Assembly: GCF_051020765.1 (NCBI RefSeq)
Contig: NW_027469329.1
Span: forward strand, 124,001 to 188,000
Length of the DNA: 64,000 bases
From: Lasioglossum baleicum
Lineage: Eukaryota > Arthropoda > Insecta > Hymenoptera > Halictidae
Reading direction: 5' to 3'
A model generated the notes under the pieces. That model did no database searches, was not told where the DNA came from, and worked only from the letters and a program-made list of their open reading frames with translations. This document shows positions 1-14,532 of the stretch, in pieces; positions within the stretch are counted from its first letter, which is position 1; the number at the start of each line of letters is the position of its first letter. Made by a program: the position numbers and the translations under genes.

Positions 1-35
1 CATAACGCATAACGCATAACGCATAACGCATAACG

Positions 36-280
36 CGTAACGCATAACGGATAACCCATAACGGATAACGCATAACGCATAACGCATAACGGATAACGCA
101 TGACGCATAACGGATAACCCATAACGCATAACGCATAAAGCATAGTCCATAACGCATAACGCATGACACATTACTCATAACGCATTACGCATAACGCATA
201 ACGCATAATGCATAACGCATTACGCATAACGCATAATGCATAACGCATTACGCATAACGCATAACGCTCAATGAAAAAGT
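36..280. repeat. F1 block, copy 1 (type copy)
   Basis: The block is 245 bp, exactly 35 heptamers. It begins with CGTAACG, has GATAACC at 50 and 113, GATAACG at 64 and 92, CATGACG at 99, CATAAAG at 134 and the diagnostic CATAGTC at 141. The M motif CATGACA-CATTACT follows at 162, then CATTACG units alternate with CATAATG, and the block closes with the class a box at 267-280. Confidence 0.88.
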
Positions 281-371
281 CATAACGCATAACGCATAAC
301 GCATAACGCATAACGCATAACGCATAACGCATAACGCATAACGCATAACGCATAACGCATAACGCATAACG

Positions 372-616
372 CGTAACGCATAACGGATAACCCATAACGG
401 ATAACGCATAACGCATAACGCATAACGGATAACGCATGACGCATAACGGATAACCCATAACGCATAACGCATAAAGCATAGTCCATAACGCATAACGCAT
501 GACACATTACTCATAACGCATTACGCATAACGCATAACGCATAATGCATAACGCATTACGCATAACGCATAATGCATAACGCATTACGCATAACGCATAA
601 CGCTCAATGAAAAAGT
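372..616. repeat. F1 block, copy 2
   Basis: CATAGTC at 477 and the class a box at 603-616 are both exactly 336 bp (48 heptamers) downstream of those in copy 1, so copies 1 and 2 are adjacent HOR units separated by a short pure CATAACG spacer. Confidence 0.88.
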
Positions 617-2177
617 CATAACGCATAACGCATAACGCATAACGCATAACGCATAACGCATAACGCATAACGCATAACGCATAACGCATAACGCATAACG
701 CATAACGCATAACGCATAACGCATAACGCATAACGCATAACGCATAACGCATAACGCATAACGCATAACGCATAACGCATAACGCATAACGCATAACGCA
801 TAACGCATAACGCATAACGCATAACGCATAACGCATAACGCATAACGCATAACGCATAACGCATAACGCATAACGCATAACGCATAACGCATTACGCATG
901 ACGCATGACGCATAACGCATAACGCATAACGCATAACGCATAACGCATAACGCATAACGCATAACGCATAACGCATAAAGCATAACGCTTAACGAATAAC
1001 GCATAACGCATAACGCATGACACATTACTCATAACGCATTACGCATAACGCATAACGCATAACGGATAACGCATAACGCTTAACACATGACGCATATCGC
1101 ATAACGCATAACGCAAAACGCATAACGGATAACGCATAACGCATAATGCATAACGCATAACGCATAACGCATAACGCATAACGCATAACGCATAACGCAT
1201 AACGCATAACGCATAACCCATAACGCATAACGCATAACCCATAACGAATAACGCATAACGCTCAATGGAAAAGTCATAACGCATAACGCTCAATGAAAAA
1301 GTCATAATGCTTAACGCATAACGCATAACGCATAACGCATAACGCATAACGCATAACGCATAACGCATAACGCATAACGCATAACGCATAACGCATAACG
1401 CACATCGCATAACGCATAACGCATAACGCATAACGCATAACGCATAACGAATAACGCATAACGAATAACGCATAACGCATAACGCATAACGCATAACGCA
1501 TAACGCGTAACGCATAACGCGTAACGCATAACGCATAACGCATAACGCATAACGCATAACGCATAACGCATAACGCATAACGCATAACGCATAACGCATA
1601 ACGCATAACGCATAACGCGTAACGCGTAACGCGTAACGCATAACGCATAACGCATAACGCATAACGCATAACGCATAACGTATAACGCATAACGCATAAC
1701 GCATAACGCATAACGCATAACGCATAACGCATAACGCATAACGCATAACGCATAACGCATAACGCATGACACATTACTCATAACGCATTACGCATAACGC
1801 ATAACGCATAACGGATAACGCATAATGCATAACGCATAACGCTTAACGCATGACGCATATCGCATAACGCATAACGCATAACGCATAACGCATAACGCAT
1901 AACGCATAACGCATAACGCATAACGCATAACGCATAACGCATAACGCATAACGCATAACGCATAACGCATAACGCATAACGCATAACGCATAACGCATAA
2001 CGCATAACGCATAACGCATAACGCATAACGCATAACGCGTAACGCATAACGCATAACGCATAACGCATAACGCATAACGCATAACGCATATCGCATAACG
2101 CATAACGCATAACGCATAACGCATAACGCATAACGCATAACGCATAACGCATAACGCATAACGCATAACGCATAACG

Positions 2178-2408
2178 CACATCGCATAACGCGTAACGCA
2201 TAATGCGTAACGCATAACGCATAACGCATAACGCATAACGCATAACGCATAACGCATATCGCATAACGCATAACGCATAACGCATAACGCATAACGCATA
2301 ACGAATAACGCATAACGCATAAAGCATAACGCACATCGCATAACGCATATCGCATAACGCATAACGCATAACGCATAACGCATAACGCATAACGCATAAC
2401 GCACATCG
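2178..2408. repeat. F2 CACATCG cluster 1
   Basis: CACATCG units at 2178, 2332 and 2402 (spacings 154 and 70 bp) with CGTAACG, CATATCG, AATAACG and CATAAAG between them in the order seen in clusters 2-4; the cluster lies between M motifs at 1765 and 2598. Confidence 0.78.
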
Positions 2409-3955
2409 CATAACGCATAACGCATAACGCGTAACGCGTAACGCATAACGCATAACGCATAACGCATAACGCATAACGTATATCGCATAACGCATAACGC
2501 ATAACGCATAACGCATAACGCATAACGCATAACGCATAACGAATAACGCATAACGCATAAAGCATAACGCTTAACGAATGACGCATAACGCATAACGCAT
2601 GACACATTACTCATAACGCATTACGCATAACGCATAACGCATAACGAATAACGCATAATGCATAACGCATAACGCTTAACGCATGACGCATATCGCATAA
2701 CGCATAATGCATAACGCATAACGGATAACGCATAACGCATAATGCATAACGCATAACGCATAACGCATAACGCATAACGCATAACGCATAACGCATAACG
2801 CATAACGCATATCGCATAACGCATAACGCATAACGCATAACGCATAACGGATAACGCATAACGCATAATGCATAACGCATAACGCATAACGCATAACGCA
2901 TAACGCATAACGCATAACGCATAACGCATAACGCATAACGCATAACGCATAACCCATAACGCATAACGCATAACCCATAACGAATAACGCATAACGCTCA
3001 ATGGAAAAGTCATAACGCATAACGCTCAATGAAAAAGTCATAATGCTTAACGCATAACGCATAACGCATAACGCATAACGCATAACGCATAACGCATAAC
3101 GCATAACGCATAACGCATAACGCATAACGCATAACGCATAACGCATAACGCATAACGCATAACGCATAACGCATAACGCACATCGCATAACGCATAACGC
3201 ATAACGAATAACGCATAACGCAAAACGCATAACGCATAACGCATAACGCATAACGCATAACGCATAACGCATAACGCATAACGCATAACGCATAACGCAT
3301 AACGCATAACGCATAACGCATAACGCATAACGCATAACGCATAACGCATAACGCATAACGCATAACGCATAACGCATAACGCATAACGCATGACGCATGA
3401 CGCATAACGCATAACGCATAACGCATAACGCATAACGCATAACGCGTAACGCATAACGGATAACGCATAACGCATAACGCATAACGGATAACCCATAACG
3501 CATAACGCATAAAGCATAGTCCATAACGCATAACGCATAACGCATAACGCATAACGCATAACGAATAACGCATAACGCATAAAGCATAACGCTTAACGAA
3601 TGACGCATAACGCATAACGCATGACACATTACTCATAACGCATTACGCATAACGCATAACGCATAACGAATAACGCATAATGCATAACGCATAACGCTTA
3701 ACGCATGACGCATATCGCATAACGCATAACGCATAACGCATAACGCATAACGCATAACGCATAACGCATAACGCATAACGCATAACGCATAACGAATAAC
3801 GCATAACGCATAAAGCATAACGCATAACGCATAACGCATAACGCATAACGCATAACGCATAACGCATATCGCATAACGCATAACGCATAACGCATAACGC
3901 ATAACGCATAACGCATAACGCATAACGAATAACGCATAACGCATAAAGCATAACG

Positions 3956-4361
3956 CACATCGCATAACGCATAACGCATAACGCGTAACGCATAACGCAT
4001 AACGCATAACGCATAACGCATAACGCATATCGCATAACGCATAACGCATAACGCATAACGCATAACGCATAACGCATAACGCATAACGCATAACGCATAA
4101 CGCATAACGCACATCGCATAACGCATAACGCATAACGCGTAACGCATAACGCATAACGCATAACGCATAACGCATAACGCATAACGCATATCGCATAACG
4201 CATAACACATAACGCATAACGCATAACGCATAACGCATAACGAATAACGCATAACGCATAAAGCATAACGCACATCGCATAACGCATATCGCATAACGCA
4301 TAACGCATAACGCATAACGCATAACGCATAACGCATAACGCATAACGCATAACGCACATCG
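3956..4361. repeat. F2 CACATCG cluster 2
   Basis: CACATCG at 3956, 4110, 4271 and 4355 (154, 161, 84 bp). Each is accompanied by CGTAACG a few units later and by CATATCG, AATAACG and CATAAAG before the next. It follows the b/a pair at 2997/3025 and ends near the M motif at 4544. Confidence 0.8.
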
Positions 4362-5187
4362 CATAACGCATAACGCATAACGCGTAACGCGTAACGCATA
4401 ACGCATAACGCATAACGCATAACGCATAACGCATATCGCATAACGCATAACGCATAACGCATAACGCATAACGCATAACGCATAACGAATAACGCATAAC
4501 GCATAAAGCATAACGCTTAACGAATGACGCATAACGCATAACGCATGACACATTACTCATAACGCATTACGCATAACGCATAACGCATAACGAATAACGC
4601 ATAATGCATAACGCATAACGCTTAACGCATGACGCATATCGCATAACGCATAACGCATAACGCATAACGGATAACGCATAACGCATAATGCATAACGCAT
4701 AACGCATAACGCATAACGCATAACGCATAACGCATAACGCATAACGCATAACGCATAACGCATAACGCATAACGCATAACGCATAACGCATAACGCATAA
4801 CGCATAACGCATAACGCATAACGCATAACGCATAACGCATAACGCATAACGCATAACGCATAACCCATAACGCATAACGCATAACGCATAACGCATAACG
4901 CATAACGCATAACGCATAACGCATAACGCATAACGCATTACGCATAACGCATAATGCATAACGCATTACGCATAACGCATAACGCTCAATGAAAAAGTCA
5001 TAACGCATAACGCATAACGCATAACGCATAACGCATAACGCATAACGCATAACGCATAACGCATAACGCATAACGCATAACGCATAACGCATAACGCATA
5101 ACGCATAACGCATAACGCATAACGCATAACGCATAACGCATAACGCATAACGCATAACGCATAACGCATAACGCATAACGCATAACG

Positions 5188-5341
5188 CGTAACGCATAAC
5201 GGATAACCCATAACGGATAACGCATAACGCATAACGCATAACGGATAACGCATGACGCATAACGGATAACCCATAACGCATAACGCATAAAGCATAGTCC
5301 ATAACGCATAACGCATGACACATTACTCATAACGCATTACG
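5188..5341. repeat. F1 block, copy 3 (tail replaced)
   Basis: The left arm is intact with CATAGTC at 5293 and M at 5314. After the first CATTACG the block passes into a pure CATAACG run and an F2 cluster, without the CATAATG/CATTACG tail or a box. An orphan F1 tail with a class a box sits just upstream (box 4985-4998) without its CATAGTC arm. Confidence 0.82.
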
Positions 5342-5439
5342 CATAACGCATAACGCATAACGCATAACGCATAACGCATAACGCATAACGCATAACGCAT
5401 AACGCATAACGAATAACGCATAACGCATAAAGCATAACG

Positions 5440-5831
5440 CACATCGCATAACGCATAACGCATAACGCGTAACGCATAACGCATAACGCATAACGCATAA
5501 CGCATAACGCATATCGCATAACGCATAACGCATAACGCATAACGCATAACGCATAACGCATAACGCATAACGCATAACGCACATCGCATAACGCATAACG
5601 CATAACGCGTAACGCATAACGCATAACGCATAACGCATAACGCATAACGCATAACGCATATCGCATAACGCATAACGCATAACGCATAACGCATAACGCA
5701 TAACGCATAACGAATAACGCATAACGCATAAAGCATAACGCACATCGCATAACGCATATCGCATAACGCATAACGCATAACGCATAACGCATAACGCATA
5801 ACGCATAACGCATAACGCATAACGCACATCG
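5440..5831. repeat. F2 CACATCG cluster 3
   Basis: CACATCG at 5440, 5580, 5741 and 5825 (140, 161, 84 bp). It matches cluster 2 except that the first interval is two heptamers shorter. It directly follows the truncated F1 copy 3. Confidence 0.8.
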
Positions 5832-6811
5832 CATAACGCATAACGCATAACGCGTAACGCGTAACGCATAACGCATAACGCATAACGCATAACGCATAAC
5901 GCATAACGCATATCGCATAACGCATAACGCATAACGCATAACGCATAACGCATAACGCATAACGAATAACGCATAACGCATAAAGCATAACGCTTAACGA
6001 ATGACGCATAACGCATAACGCATGACACATTACTCATAACGCATTACGCATAACGCATAACGCATAACGAATAACGCATAATGCATAACGCATAACGCTT
6101 AACGCATGACGCATATCGCATAACGCATAACGCATAACGCATAACGGATAACGCATAACGCATAATGCATAACGCATAACGCATAACGCATAACGCATAA
6201 CGCATAACGCATAACGCATAACGCATAACGCATAACGCATAACGCATAACGCATAACGCATAACGCATAACGCATAACGCATAACGCATAACGCATAACG
6301 CATAACGCATAACGCATAACGCATAACGCATAACGCATAACGCATAACGCATAACCCATAACGCATAACGCATAACGCATAACGCATAACGCATAACGCA
6401 TAACGCATAACGCATAACGCATAACGCATAACGCATAACGCATAACGCATAACGCATAACGAATAACGCATAACGCATAACGCATAACGCATAACGCATA
6501 ACGCATAACGCATAACGCATAACGCATAACGCATAACGCATAACGCATAACGCATAACGCATAACGCATAACGCATAACGCATAACGCATAACGCATAAC
6601 GCATAACGCATAACGCATAACGCATAACGCATAACGCATAACGCATAACGCATAACGCATAACGCATAACGCATAACGCATAACGCATAACGCATAACGC
6701 ATAACGCATAACGCATGACGCATGACGCATAACGCATAACGCATAACGCATAACGCATAACGCGTAACGCATGACGCATAACGCATAACGCATAACGCAT
6801 AACGCATAACG

Positions 6812-7056
6812 CGTAACGCATAACGGATAACCCATAACGGATAACGCATAACGCATAACGCATAACGGATAACGCATGACGCATAACGGATAACCCATAA
6901 CGCATAACGCATAAAGCATAGTCCATAACGCATAACGCATGACACATTACTCATAACGCATTACGCATAACGCATAACGCATAATGCATAACGCATTACG
7001 CATAACGCATAATGCATAACGCATTACGCATGACGCATAACGCTCAATGAAAAAGT
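6812..7056. repeat. F1 block, copy 4
   Basis: Full 245-bp block, CATAGTC at 6917, class a box at 7043-7056 (offset 126 as in copy 1). One unit just before the box is CATGACG (7029) where copy 1 has CATAACG. Confidence 0.87.
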
Positions 7057-7168
7057 CATAACGCATAACGCATAACGCATAACGCATAACGCATAACGCA
7101 TAACGCATAACGCATAACGCATAACGCATAACGCATAACGCATAACGCATAACGCATAACGCATAACG

Positions 7169-7413
7169 CGTAACGCATAACGGATAACCCATAACGGATA
7201 ACGCATAACGCATAACGCATAACGGATAACGCATGACGCATAACGGATAACCCATAACGCATAACGCATAAAGCATAGTCCATAACGCATAACGCATGAC
7301 ACATTACTCATAACGCATTACGCATAACGCATAACGCATAATGCATAACGCATTACGCATAACGCATAATGCATAACGCATTACGCATAACGCATAACGC
7401 TCAATGAAAAAGT
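7169..7413. repeat. F1 block, copy 5
   Basis: Full 245-bp block, CATAGTC at 7274 and class a box at 7400-7413. It lies 357 bp (51 heptamers) after copy 4, so the pair differs from copies 1-2 by three spacer heptamers. Confidence 0.87.
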
Positions 7414-7987
7414 CATAACGCATAACGCATAACGCATAACGCATAACGCATAACGCATAACGCATAACGCATAACGCATAACGCATAACGCATAACGCAT
7501 AACGCATAACGCATAACGCATAACGCATAACGCATAACGCATAACGCATAACGCATAACGCATAACGCATAACGCATAACGCATAACGCATAACGCATAA
7601 CGCATAACGCATAACGCATAACGCATAACGCATAACGCATAACGCATAACGCATAACGCATAACGCATAACGCATAACGCATAACGCATAACGCATAACG
7701 CATAACGCATAACGCATAACGCATAACGCATAACGCATAACGCATAACGCATAACGCATAACGCATAACGCATAACGCATAACGCATAACGCATAACGCA
7801 TAACGCATAACGCATAACGCATAACGCATAACGCATAACGCATAACGCATAACGCATAACGCATAACGCATAACGCATAACGCATAACGCATAACGCATA
7901 ACGCATAACGCATAACGCATAACGCATAACGCATAACGCATAACGCATAACGCATAACGCATAACGCATAACGCATAACGCATAACG
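7414..7987. repeat. Pure CATAACG run, 82 units
   Basis: Read by eye as 574 bp of exact CATAACG, bounded by the class a box of F1 copy 5 and a CATAACC unit at 7988. Confidence 0.85.
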
Positions 7988-8393
7988 CATAACCCATAAC
8001 GCATAACGCATAACGCATAACGCATAACGCATAACGCATAACGCATAACGCATAACGCATAACGCATAACGCATAACGCATAACGAATAACGCGTAACGC
8101 ATAACGCATAACGCATAACGCATAACGCATAACGCATAACGCATAACGCATAACGCATAACGCATAACGCATAACGCATAACGCATAACGCATAACGCAT
8201 AACGCATAACGCATAACGCATAACGCATAACGCATAACGCATAACGCATAACGCATAACGCATAACGCATAACGCATAACGCATAACGCATAACGCATAA
8301 CGCATAACGCATAACGCATAACGCATAACGCATGACGCATGACGCATAACGCATAACGCATAACGCATAACGCATAACGCGTAACGCATGACG

Positions 8394-9198
8394 CATAACG
8401 CATAACGCATAACGCATAACGCATAACGCATAACGCATAACGCATAACGCATAACGCATAACGCATAACGCATAACGCATAACGCATAACGCATAACGCA
8501 TAACGCATAACGCATAACGCATAACGCATAACGCATAACGCATAACGCATAACGCATAACGCATAACGCATAACGCATAACGCATAACGCATAACGCATA
8601 ACGCATAACGCATAACGCATAACGCATAACGCATAACGCATAACGCATAACGCATAACGCATAACGCATAACGCATAACGCATAACGCATAACGCATAAC
8701 GCATAACGCATAACGCATAACGCATAACGCATAACGCATAACGCATAACGCATAACGCATAACGCATAACGCATAACGCATAACGCATAACGCATAACGC
8801 ATAACGCATAACGCATAACGCATAACGCATAACGCATAACGCATAACGCATAACGCATAACGCATAACGCATAACGCATAACGCATAACGCATAACGCAT
8901 AACGCATAACGCATAACGCATAACGCATAACGCATAACGCATAACGCATAACGCATAACGCATAACGCATAACGCATAACGCATAACGCATAACGCATAA
9001 CGCATAACGCATAACGCATAACGCATAACGCATAACGCATAACGCATAACGCATAACGCATAACGCATAACGCATAACGCATAACGCATAACGCATAACG
9101 CATAACGCATAACGCATAACGCATAACGCATAACGCATAACGCATAACGCATAACGCATAACGCATAACGCATAACGCATAACGCATAACGCATAACG
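8394..9198. repeat. Longest pure CATAACG run, 115 units
   Basis: Read by eye as 805 bp of exact CATAACG, bounded by CATGACG at 8387 and CATAACC at 9199. It is the most homogeneous part of the window and the place where an assembler is most likely to miscount units. Confidence 0.85.
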
Positions 9199-9639
9199 CA
9201 TAACCCATAACGCATAACGCATAACGCATAACGCATAACGCATAACGCATAACGCATAACGCATAACGCATAACGCATAACGCATAACGAATAACGCGTA
9301 ACGCATAACGCATAACGCATAACGCATAACGCATAACGCATAACGCATAACGCATAACGCATAACGCATAACGCATAACGCATAACGCATAACGCATAAC
9401 GCATAACGCATAACGCATAACGCATAACGCATAACGCATAACGCATAACGCATAACGCATAACGCATAACGCATAACGCATAACGCATAACGCATAACGC
9501 ATAACGCATAACGCATAACGCATAACGCATAACGCATGACGCATGACGCATAACGCATAACGCATAACGCATAACGCATAACGCGTAACGCATGACGCAT
9601 AACGCATAACGCATAACGCATAACGCATAACGCATAACG

Positions 9640-9884
9640 CGTAACGCATAACGGATAACCCATAACGGATAACGCATAACGCATAACGCATAACGGATAA
9701 CGCATGACGCATAACGGATAACCCATAACGCATAACGCATAAAGCATAGTCCATAACGCATAACGCATGACACATTACTCATAACGCATTACGCATAACG
9801 CATAACGCATAATGCATAACGCATTACGCATAACGCATAATGCATAACGCATTACGCATAACGCATAACGCTCAATGAAAAAGT
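9640..9884. repeat. F1 block, copy 6
   Basis: Full block, CATAGTC at 9745, class a box at 9871-9884. It follows a long pure region that contains two CATGACG-CATGACG doublets (8331 and 9535). Confidence 0.87.
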
Positions 9885-9961
9885 CATAACGCATAACGCA
9901 TAACGCATAACGCATAACGCATAACGCATAACGCATAACGCATAACGCATAACGCATAACG

Positions 9962-10206
9962 CGTAACGCATAACGGATAACCCATAACGGATAACGCATA
10001 ACGCATAACGCATAACGGATAACGCATGACGCATAACGGATAACCCATAACGCATAACGCATAAAGCATAGTCCATAACGCATAACGCATGACACATTAC
10101 TCATAACGCATTACGCATAACGCATAACGCATAATGCATAACGCATTACGCATAACGCATAATGCATAACGCATTACGCATAACGCATAACGCTCAATGA
10201 AAAAGT
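9962..10206. repeat. F1 block, copy 7
   Basis: Full block, CATAGTC at 10067 and class a box at 10193-10206, 322 bp (46 heptamers) after copy 6. It precedes a 504-bp pure run, as copy 2 precedes a shorter one of 273 bp. Confidence 0.87.
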
Positions 10207-10710
10207 CATAACGCATAACGCATAACGCATAACGCATAACGCATAACGCATAACGCATAACGCATAACGCATAACGCATAACGCATAACGCATAACGCAT
10301 AACGCATAACGCATAACGCATAACGCATAACGCATAACGCATAACGCATAACGCATAACGCATAACGCATAACGCATAACGCATAACGCATAACGCATAA
10401 CGCATAACGCATAACGCATAACGCATAACGCATAACGCATAACGCATAACGCATAACGCATAACGCATAACGCATAACGCATAACGCATAACGCATAACG
10501 CATAACGCATAACGCATAACGCATAACGCATAACGCATAACGCATAACGCATAACGCATAACGCATAACGCATAACGCATAACGCATAACGCATAACGCA
10601 TAACGCATAACGCATAACGCATAACGCATAACGCATAACGCATAACGCATAACGCATAACGCATAACGCATAACGCATAACGCATAACGCATAACGCATA
10701 ACGCATAACG
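10207..10710. repeat. Pure CATAACG run, 72 units
   Basis: 504 bp of exact units between the class a box of F1 copy 7 and CATTACG at 10711, which begins a CATTACG-CATGACG-CATGACG triplet also found at 890, near 13560 and 27595, and before each AAAACG slip. Confidence 0.85.
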
Positions 10711-12537
10711 CATTACGCATGACGCATGACGCATAACGCATAACGCATAACGCATAACGCATAACGCATAACGCATAACGCATAACGCATAACGCATAAA
10801 GCATAACGCTTAACGAATAACGCATAACGCATAACGCATGACACATTACTCATAACGCATTACGCATAACGCATAACGGATAACGCATAACGCTTAACAC
10901 ATGACGCATATCGCATAACGCATAACGCAAAACGCAAAACGCATAACGGATAACGCATAACGCATAATGCATAACGCATAACGCATAACGCATAACGCAT
11001 AACGCATAACGCATAACGCATAACGCATAACCCATAACGCATAACGCATAACCCATAACGAATAACGCATAACGCTCAATGGAAAAGTCATAACGCATAA
11101 CGCTCAATGAAAAAGTCATAATGCTTAACGCATAACGCATAACGCATAACGCATAACGCATAACGCATAACGCATAACGCATAACGCATAACGCATAACG
11201 CATAACGCATAACGCATAACGCATAACGCACATCGCATAACGCATAACGCATAACGCATAACGCATAACGCATAACGAATAACGCATAACGAATAACGCA
11301 TAACGCATAACGCATAACGCATAACGCATAACGCGTAACGCATAACGCGTAACGCATAACGCATAACGCATAACGCATAACGCATAACGCATAACGCATA
11401 ACGCATAACGCATAACGCATAACGCATAACGCATAACGCATAACGCATAACGCATAACGCATAACGCATAACGCGTAACGCGTAACGCGTAACGCATAAC
11501 GCATAACGCATAACGCATAACGCATAACGCATAACGCATAACGTATAACGCATAACGCATAACGCATAACGCATAACGCATAACGCATAACGCATAACGC
11601 ATAACGCATAACGCATAACGCATAACGCATGACACATTACTCATAACGCATTACGCATAACGCATAACGCATAACGGATAACGCATAATGCATAACGCAT
11701 AACGCTTAACGCATGACGCATATCGCATAACGCATAACGCATAACGCATAACGCATAACGCATAACGCATAACGCATAACGCATAACGCATAACGCATAA
11801 CGCATAACGCATAACGCATAACGCATAACGCATAACGCATAACGCATAACGCATAACGCATAACGCATAACGCATAACGCATAACGCATAACGCATAACG
11901 CATAACGCATAACGCATAACGCATAACGCATAACGCATAACGCATAACGCATAACGCATAACGCATAACGCATAACGCATAACGCATAACCCATAACGCA
12001 TAACGCATAACCCATAACGAATAACGCATAACGCTCAATGGAAAAGTCATAACGCATAACGCTCAATGAAAAAGTCATAATGCTTAACGCATAACGCATA
12101 ACGCATAACGCATAACGCATAACGCATAACGCATAACGCATAACGCATAACGCATAACGCATAACGCATAACGCATAACGCACATCGCATAACGCATAAC
12201 GCATAACGCATAACGCATAACGCATAACGAATAACGCATAACGCATAACGCATAACGCATAACGCATAACGCATAACGCATAACGCATAACGCACATCGC
12301 ATAACGCATAACGCATAACGCATAACGCATAACGCATAACGCATAACGAATAACGCATAACGCATAACGCATAACGCATAACGCATAACGCGTAACGCAT
12401 AACGCGTAACGCATAACGCATAACGCATAACGCATAACGCATAACGCATATCGCATAACGCATAACGCATAACGCATAACGCATAACGCATAACGCATAA
12501 CGCATAACGAATAACGCATAACGCATAAAGCATAACG

Positions 12538-12929
12538 CACATCGCATAACGCATAACGCATAACGCGTAACGCATAAAGCATAACGCATAACGCATAACG
12601 CATAACGCATATCGCATAACGCATAACGCATAACGCATAACGCATAACGCATAACGCATAACGCATAACGCATAACGCATAACGCATAACGCACATCGCA
12701 TAACGCATAACGCATAACGCGTAACGCATAACGCATAACGCATAACGCATAACGCATAACGCATAACGCATATCGCATAACGCATAACGCATAACGCATA
12801 ACGCATAACGCATAACGCATAACGAATAACGCATAACGCATAAAGCATAACGCACATCGCATAACGCATATCGCATAACGCATAACGCATAACGCATAAC
12901 GCATAACGCATAACGCATAACGCACATCG
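12538..12929. repeat. F2 CACATCG cluster 4
   Basis: CACATCG at 12538, 12692, 12853 and 12923 (154, 161, 70 bp), preceded by two looser copies at 12181 and 12293. It follows the b/a pair 12034/12062 and ends near the M motif at 13112. Confidence 0.8.
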
Positions 12930-14532
12930 CATAACGCATAACGCATAACGCGTAACGCGTAACGCATAACGCATAACGCATAACGCATAACGCATAACGC
13001 ATATCGCATAACGCATAACGCATAACGCATAACGCATAACGCATAACGCATAACGAATAACGCATAACGCATAAAGCATAACGCTTAACGAATGACGCAT
13101 AACGCATAACGCATGACACATTACTCATAACGCATTACGCATAACGCATAACGCATAACGAATAACGCATAATGCATAACGCATAACGCTTAACGCATGA
13201 CGCATATCGCATAACGCATAACGCATAACGCATAACGGATAACGCATAACGCATAATGCATAACGCATAACGCATAACGCATAACGCATAACGCATAACG
13301 CATAACGCATAACTCATAACGCATAACGCATAACGCATAACGCATAACGCATAACGCATAACGCATAACCCATAACGCATAACGCATAACGCATAACGCA
13401 TAACGCATAACGCATAACGCATAACGCATAACGCATAACGCATAACGCATAACGCATAACGCATAACGCATAACGCATAACGCATAACGCATAACGCATA
13501 ACGCATAACGCATATCGCATAACGCATAACGCATAACGCATAACGCATAACGCATAACGCATTACGCATGACGCATGACGCATAACGCATAACGCATAAC
13601 GCATAACGCATAACGCATAACGCATAACGCATAACGCATAACGCATAACGCATAAAGCATAACGCTTAACGAATAACGCATAACGCATAACGCATGACAC
13701 ATTACTCATAACGCATTACGCATAACGCATAACGCATAACGGATAACGCATAACGCTTAACACATGACGCATATCGCATAACGCATAACGCAAAACGCAT
13801 AACGGATAACGCATAACGCATAATGCATAACGCATAACGCATAACGCATAACGCATAACGCATAACGCATAACGCATAACGCATAACCCATAACGCATAA
13901 CGCATAACCCATAACGAATAACGCATAACGCTCAATGGAAAAGTCATAACGCATAACGCTCAATGAAAAAGTCATAATGCTTAACGCATAACGCATAACG
14001 CATAACGCATAACGCATAACGCATAACGCATAACGCATAACGCATAACGCATAACGCATAACGCATAACGCATAACGCATAACGCATAACGCATAACGCA
14101 TAACGCATAACGCATAACGCATAACGCATAACGCACATCGCATAACGCATAACGCATAACGCATAACGCATAACGCATAACGAATAACGCATAACGCATA
14201 ACGCATAACGCATAACGCGTAACGCATAACGCGTAACGCATAACGCATAACGCATAACGCATAAAGCATAACGCTTAACGAATGACGCATAACGCATAAC
14301 GCATGACACATTACTCATAACGCATTACGCATAACGCATAACGCATAACGAATAACGCATAACGCATAACGCATAACGCATAACGCATAACGCATGACGC
14401 ATGACGCATAACGCATAACGCATAACGCATAACGCATAACGCATAACGCGTAACGCATGACGCATAACGCATAACGCATAACGCATAACGCATAACGCAT
14501 AACGCGTAACGCATAACGCATAACGCATAACG

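Noticed and set aside
134..148. CATAAAG-CATAGTC as a promoter element or TATA box
   Set aside because: It is a fixed part of the F1 repeat with no adjacent gene; AT-rich hexamers are expected in this composition.
267..280. The 14-bp box as a transposon target-site scar or insertion
   Set aside because: It replaces exactly two heptamers in register, has no flanking duplication beyond the repeat itself, and a partial intermediate exists at 16318, so divergence of existing units fits better.
8394..9198. Assembly filler or simulated sequence
   Set aside because: The pure runs look artificial, but the window carries many variant units in consistent nested arrangements with private changes (for example CTAAACG after 28035 and CATAACT near 38684), which filler would not show. 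Unit counts in pure runs may still be inexact.
7304..9775. Long - strand ORFs (up to 823 codons) as a heptapeptide-repeat protein gene
   Set aside because: All three - strand frames are equally open and give the same cyclic peptide; substitutions fall at every codon position, register slips are tolerated, and stops coincide with repeat markers. No promoter, domain or unique sequence supports a gene.
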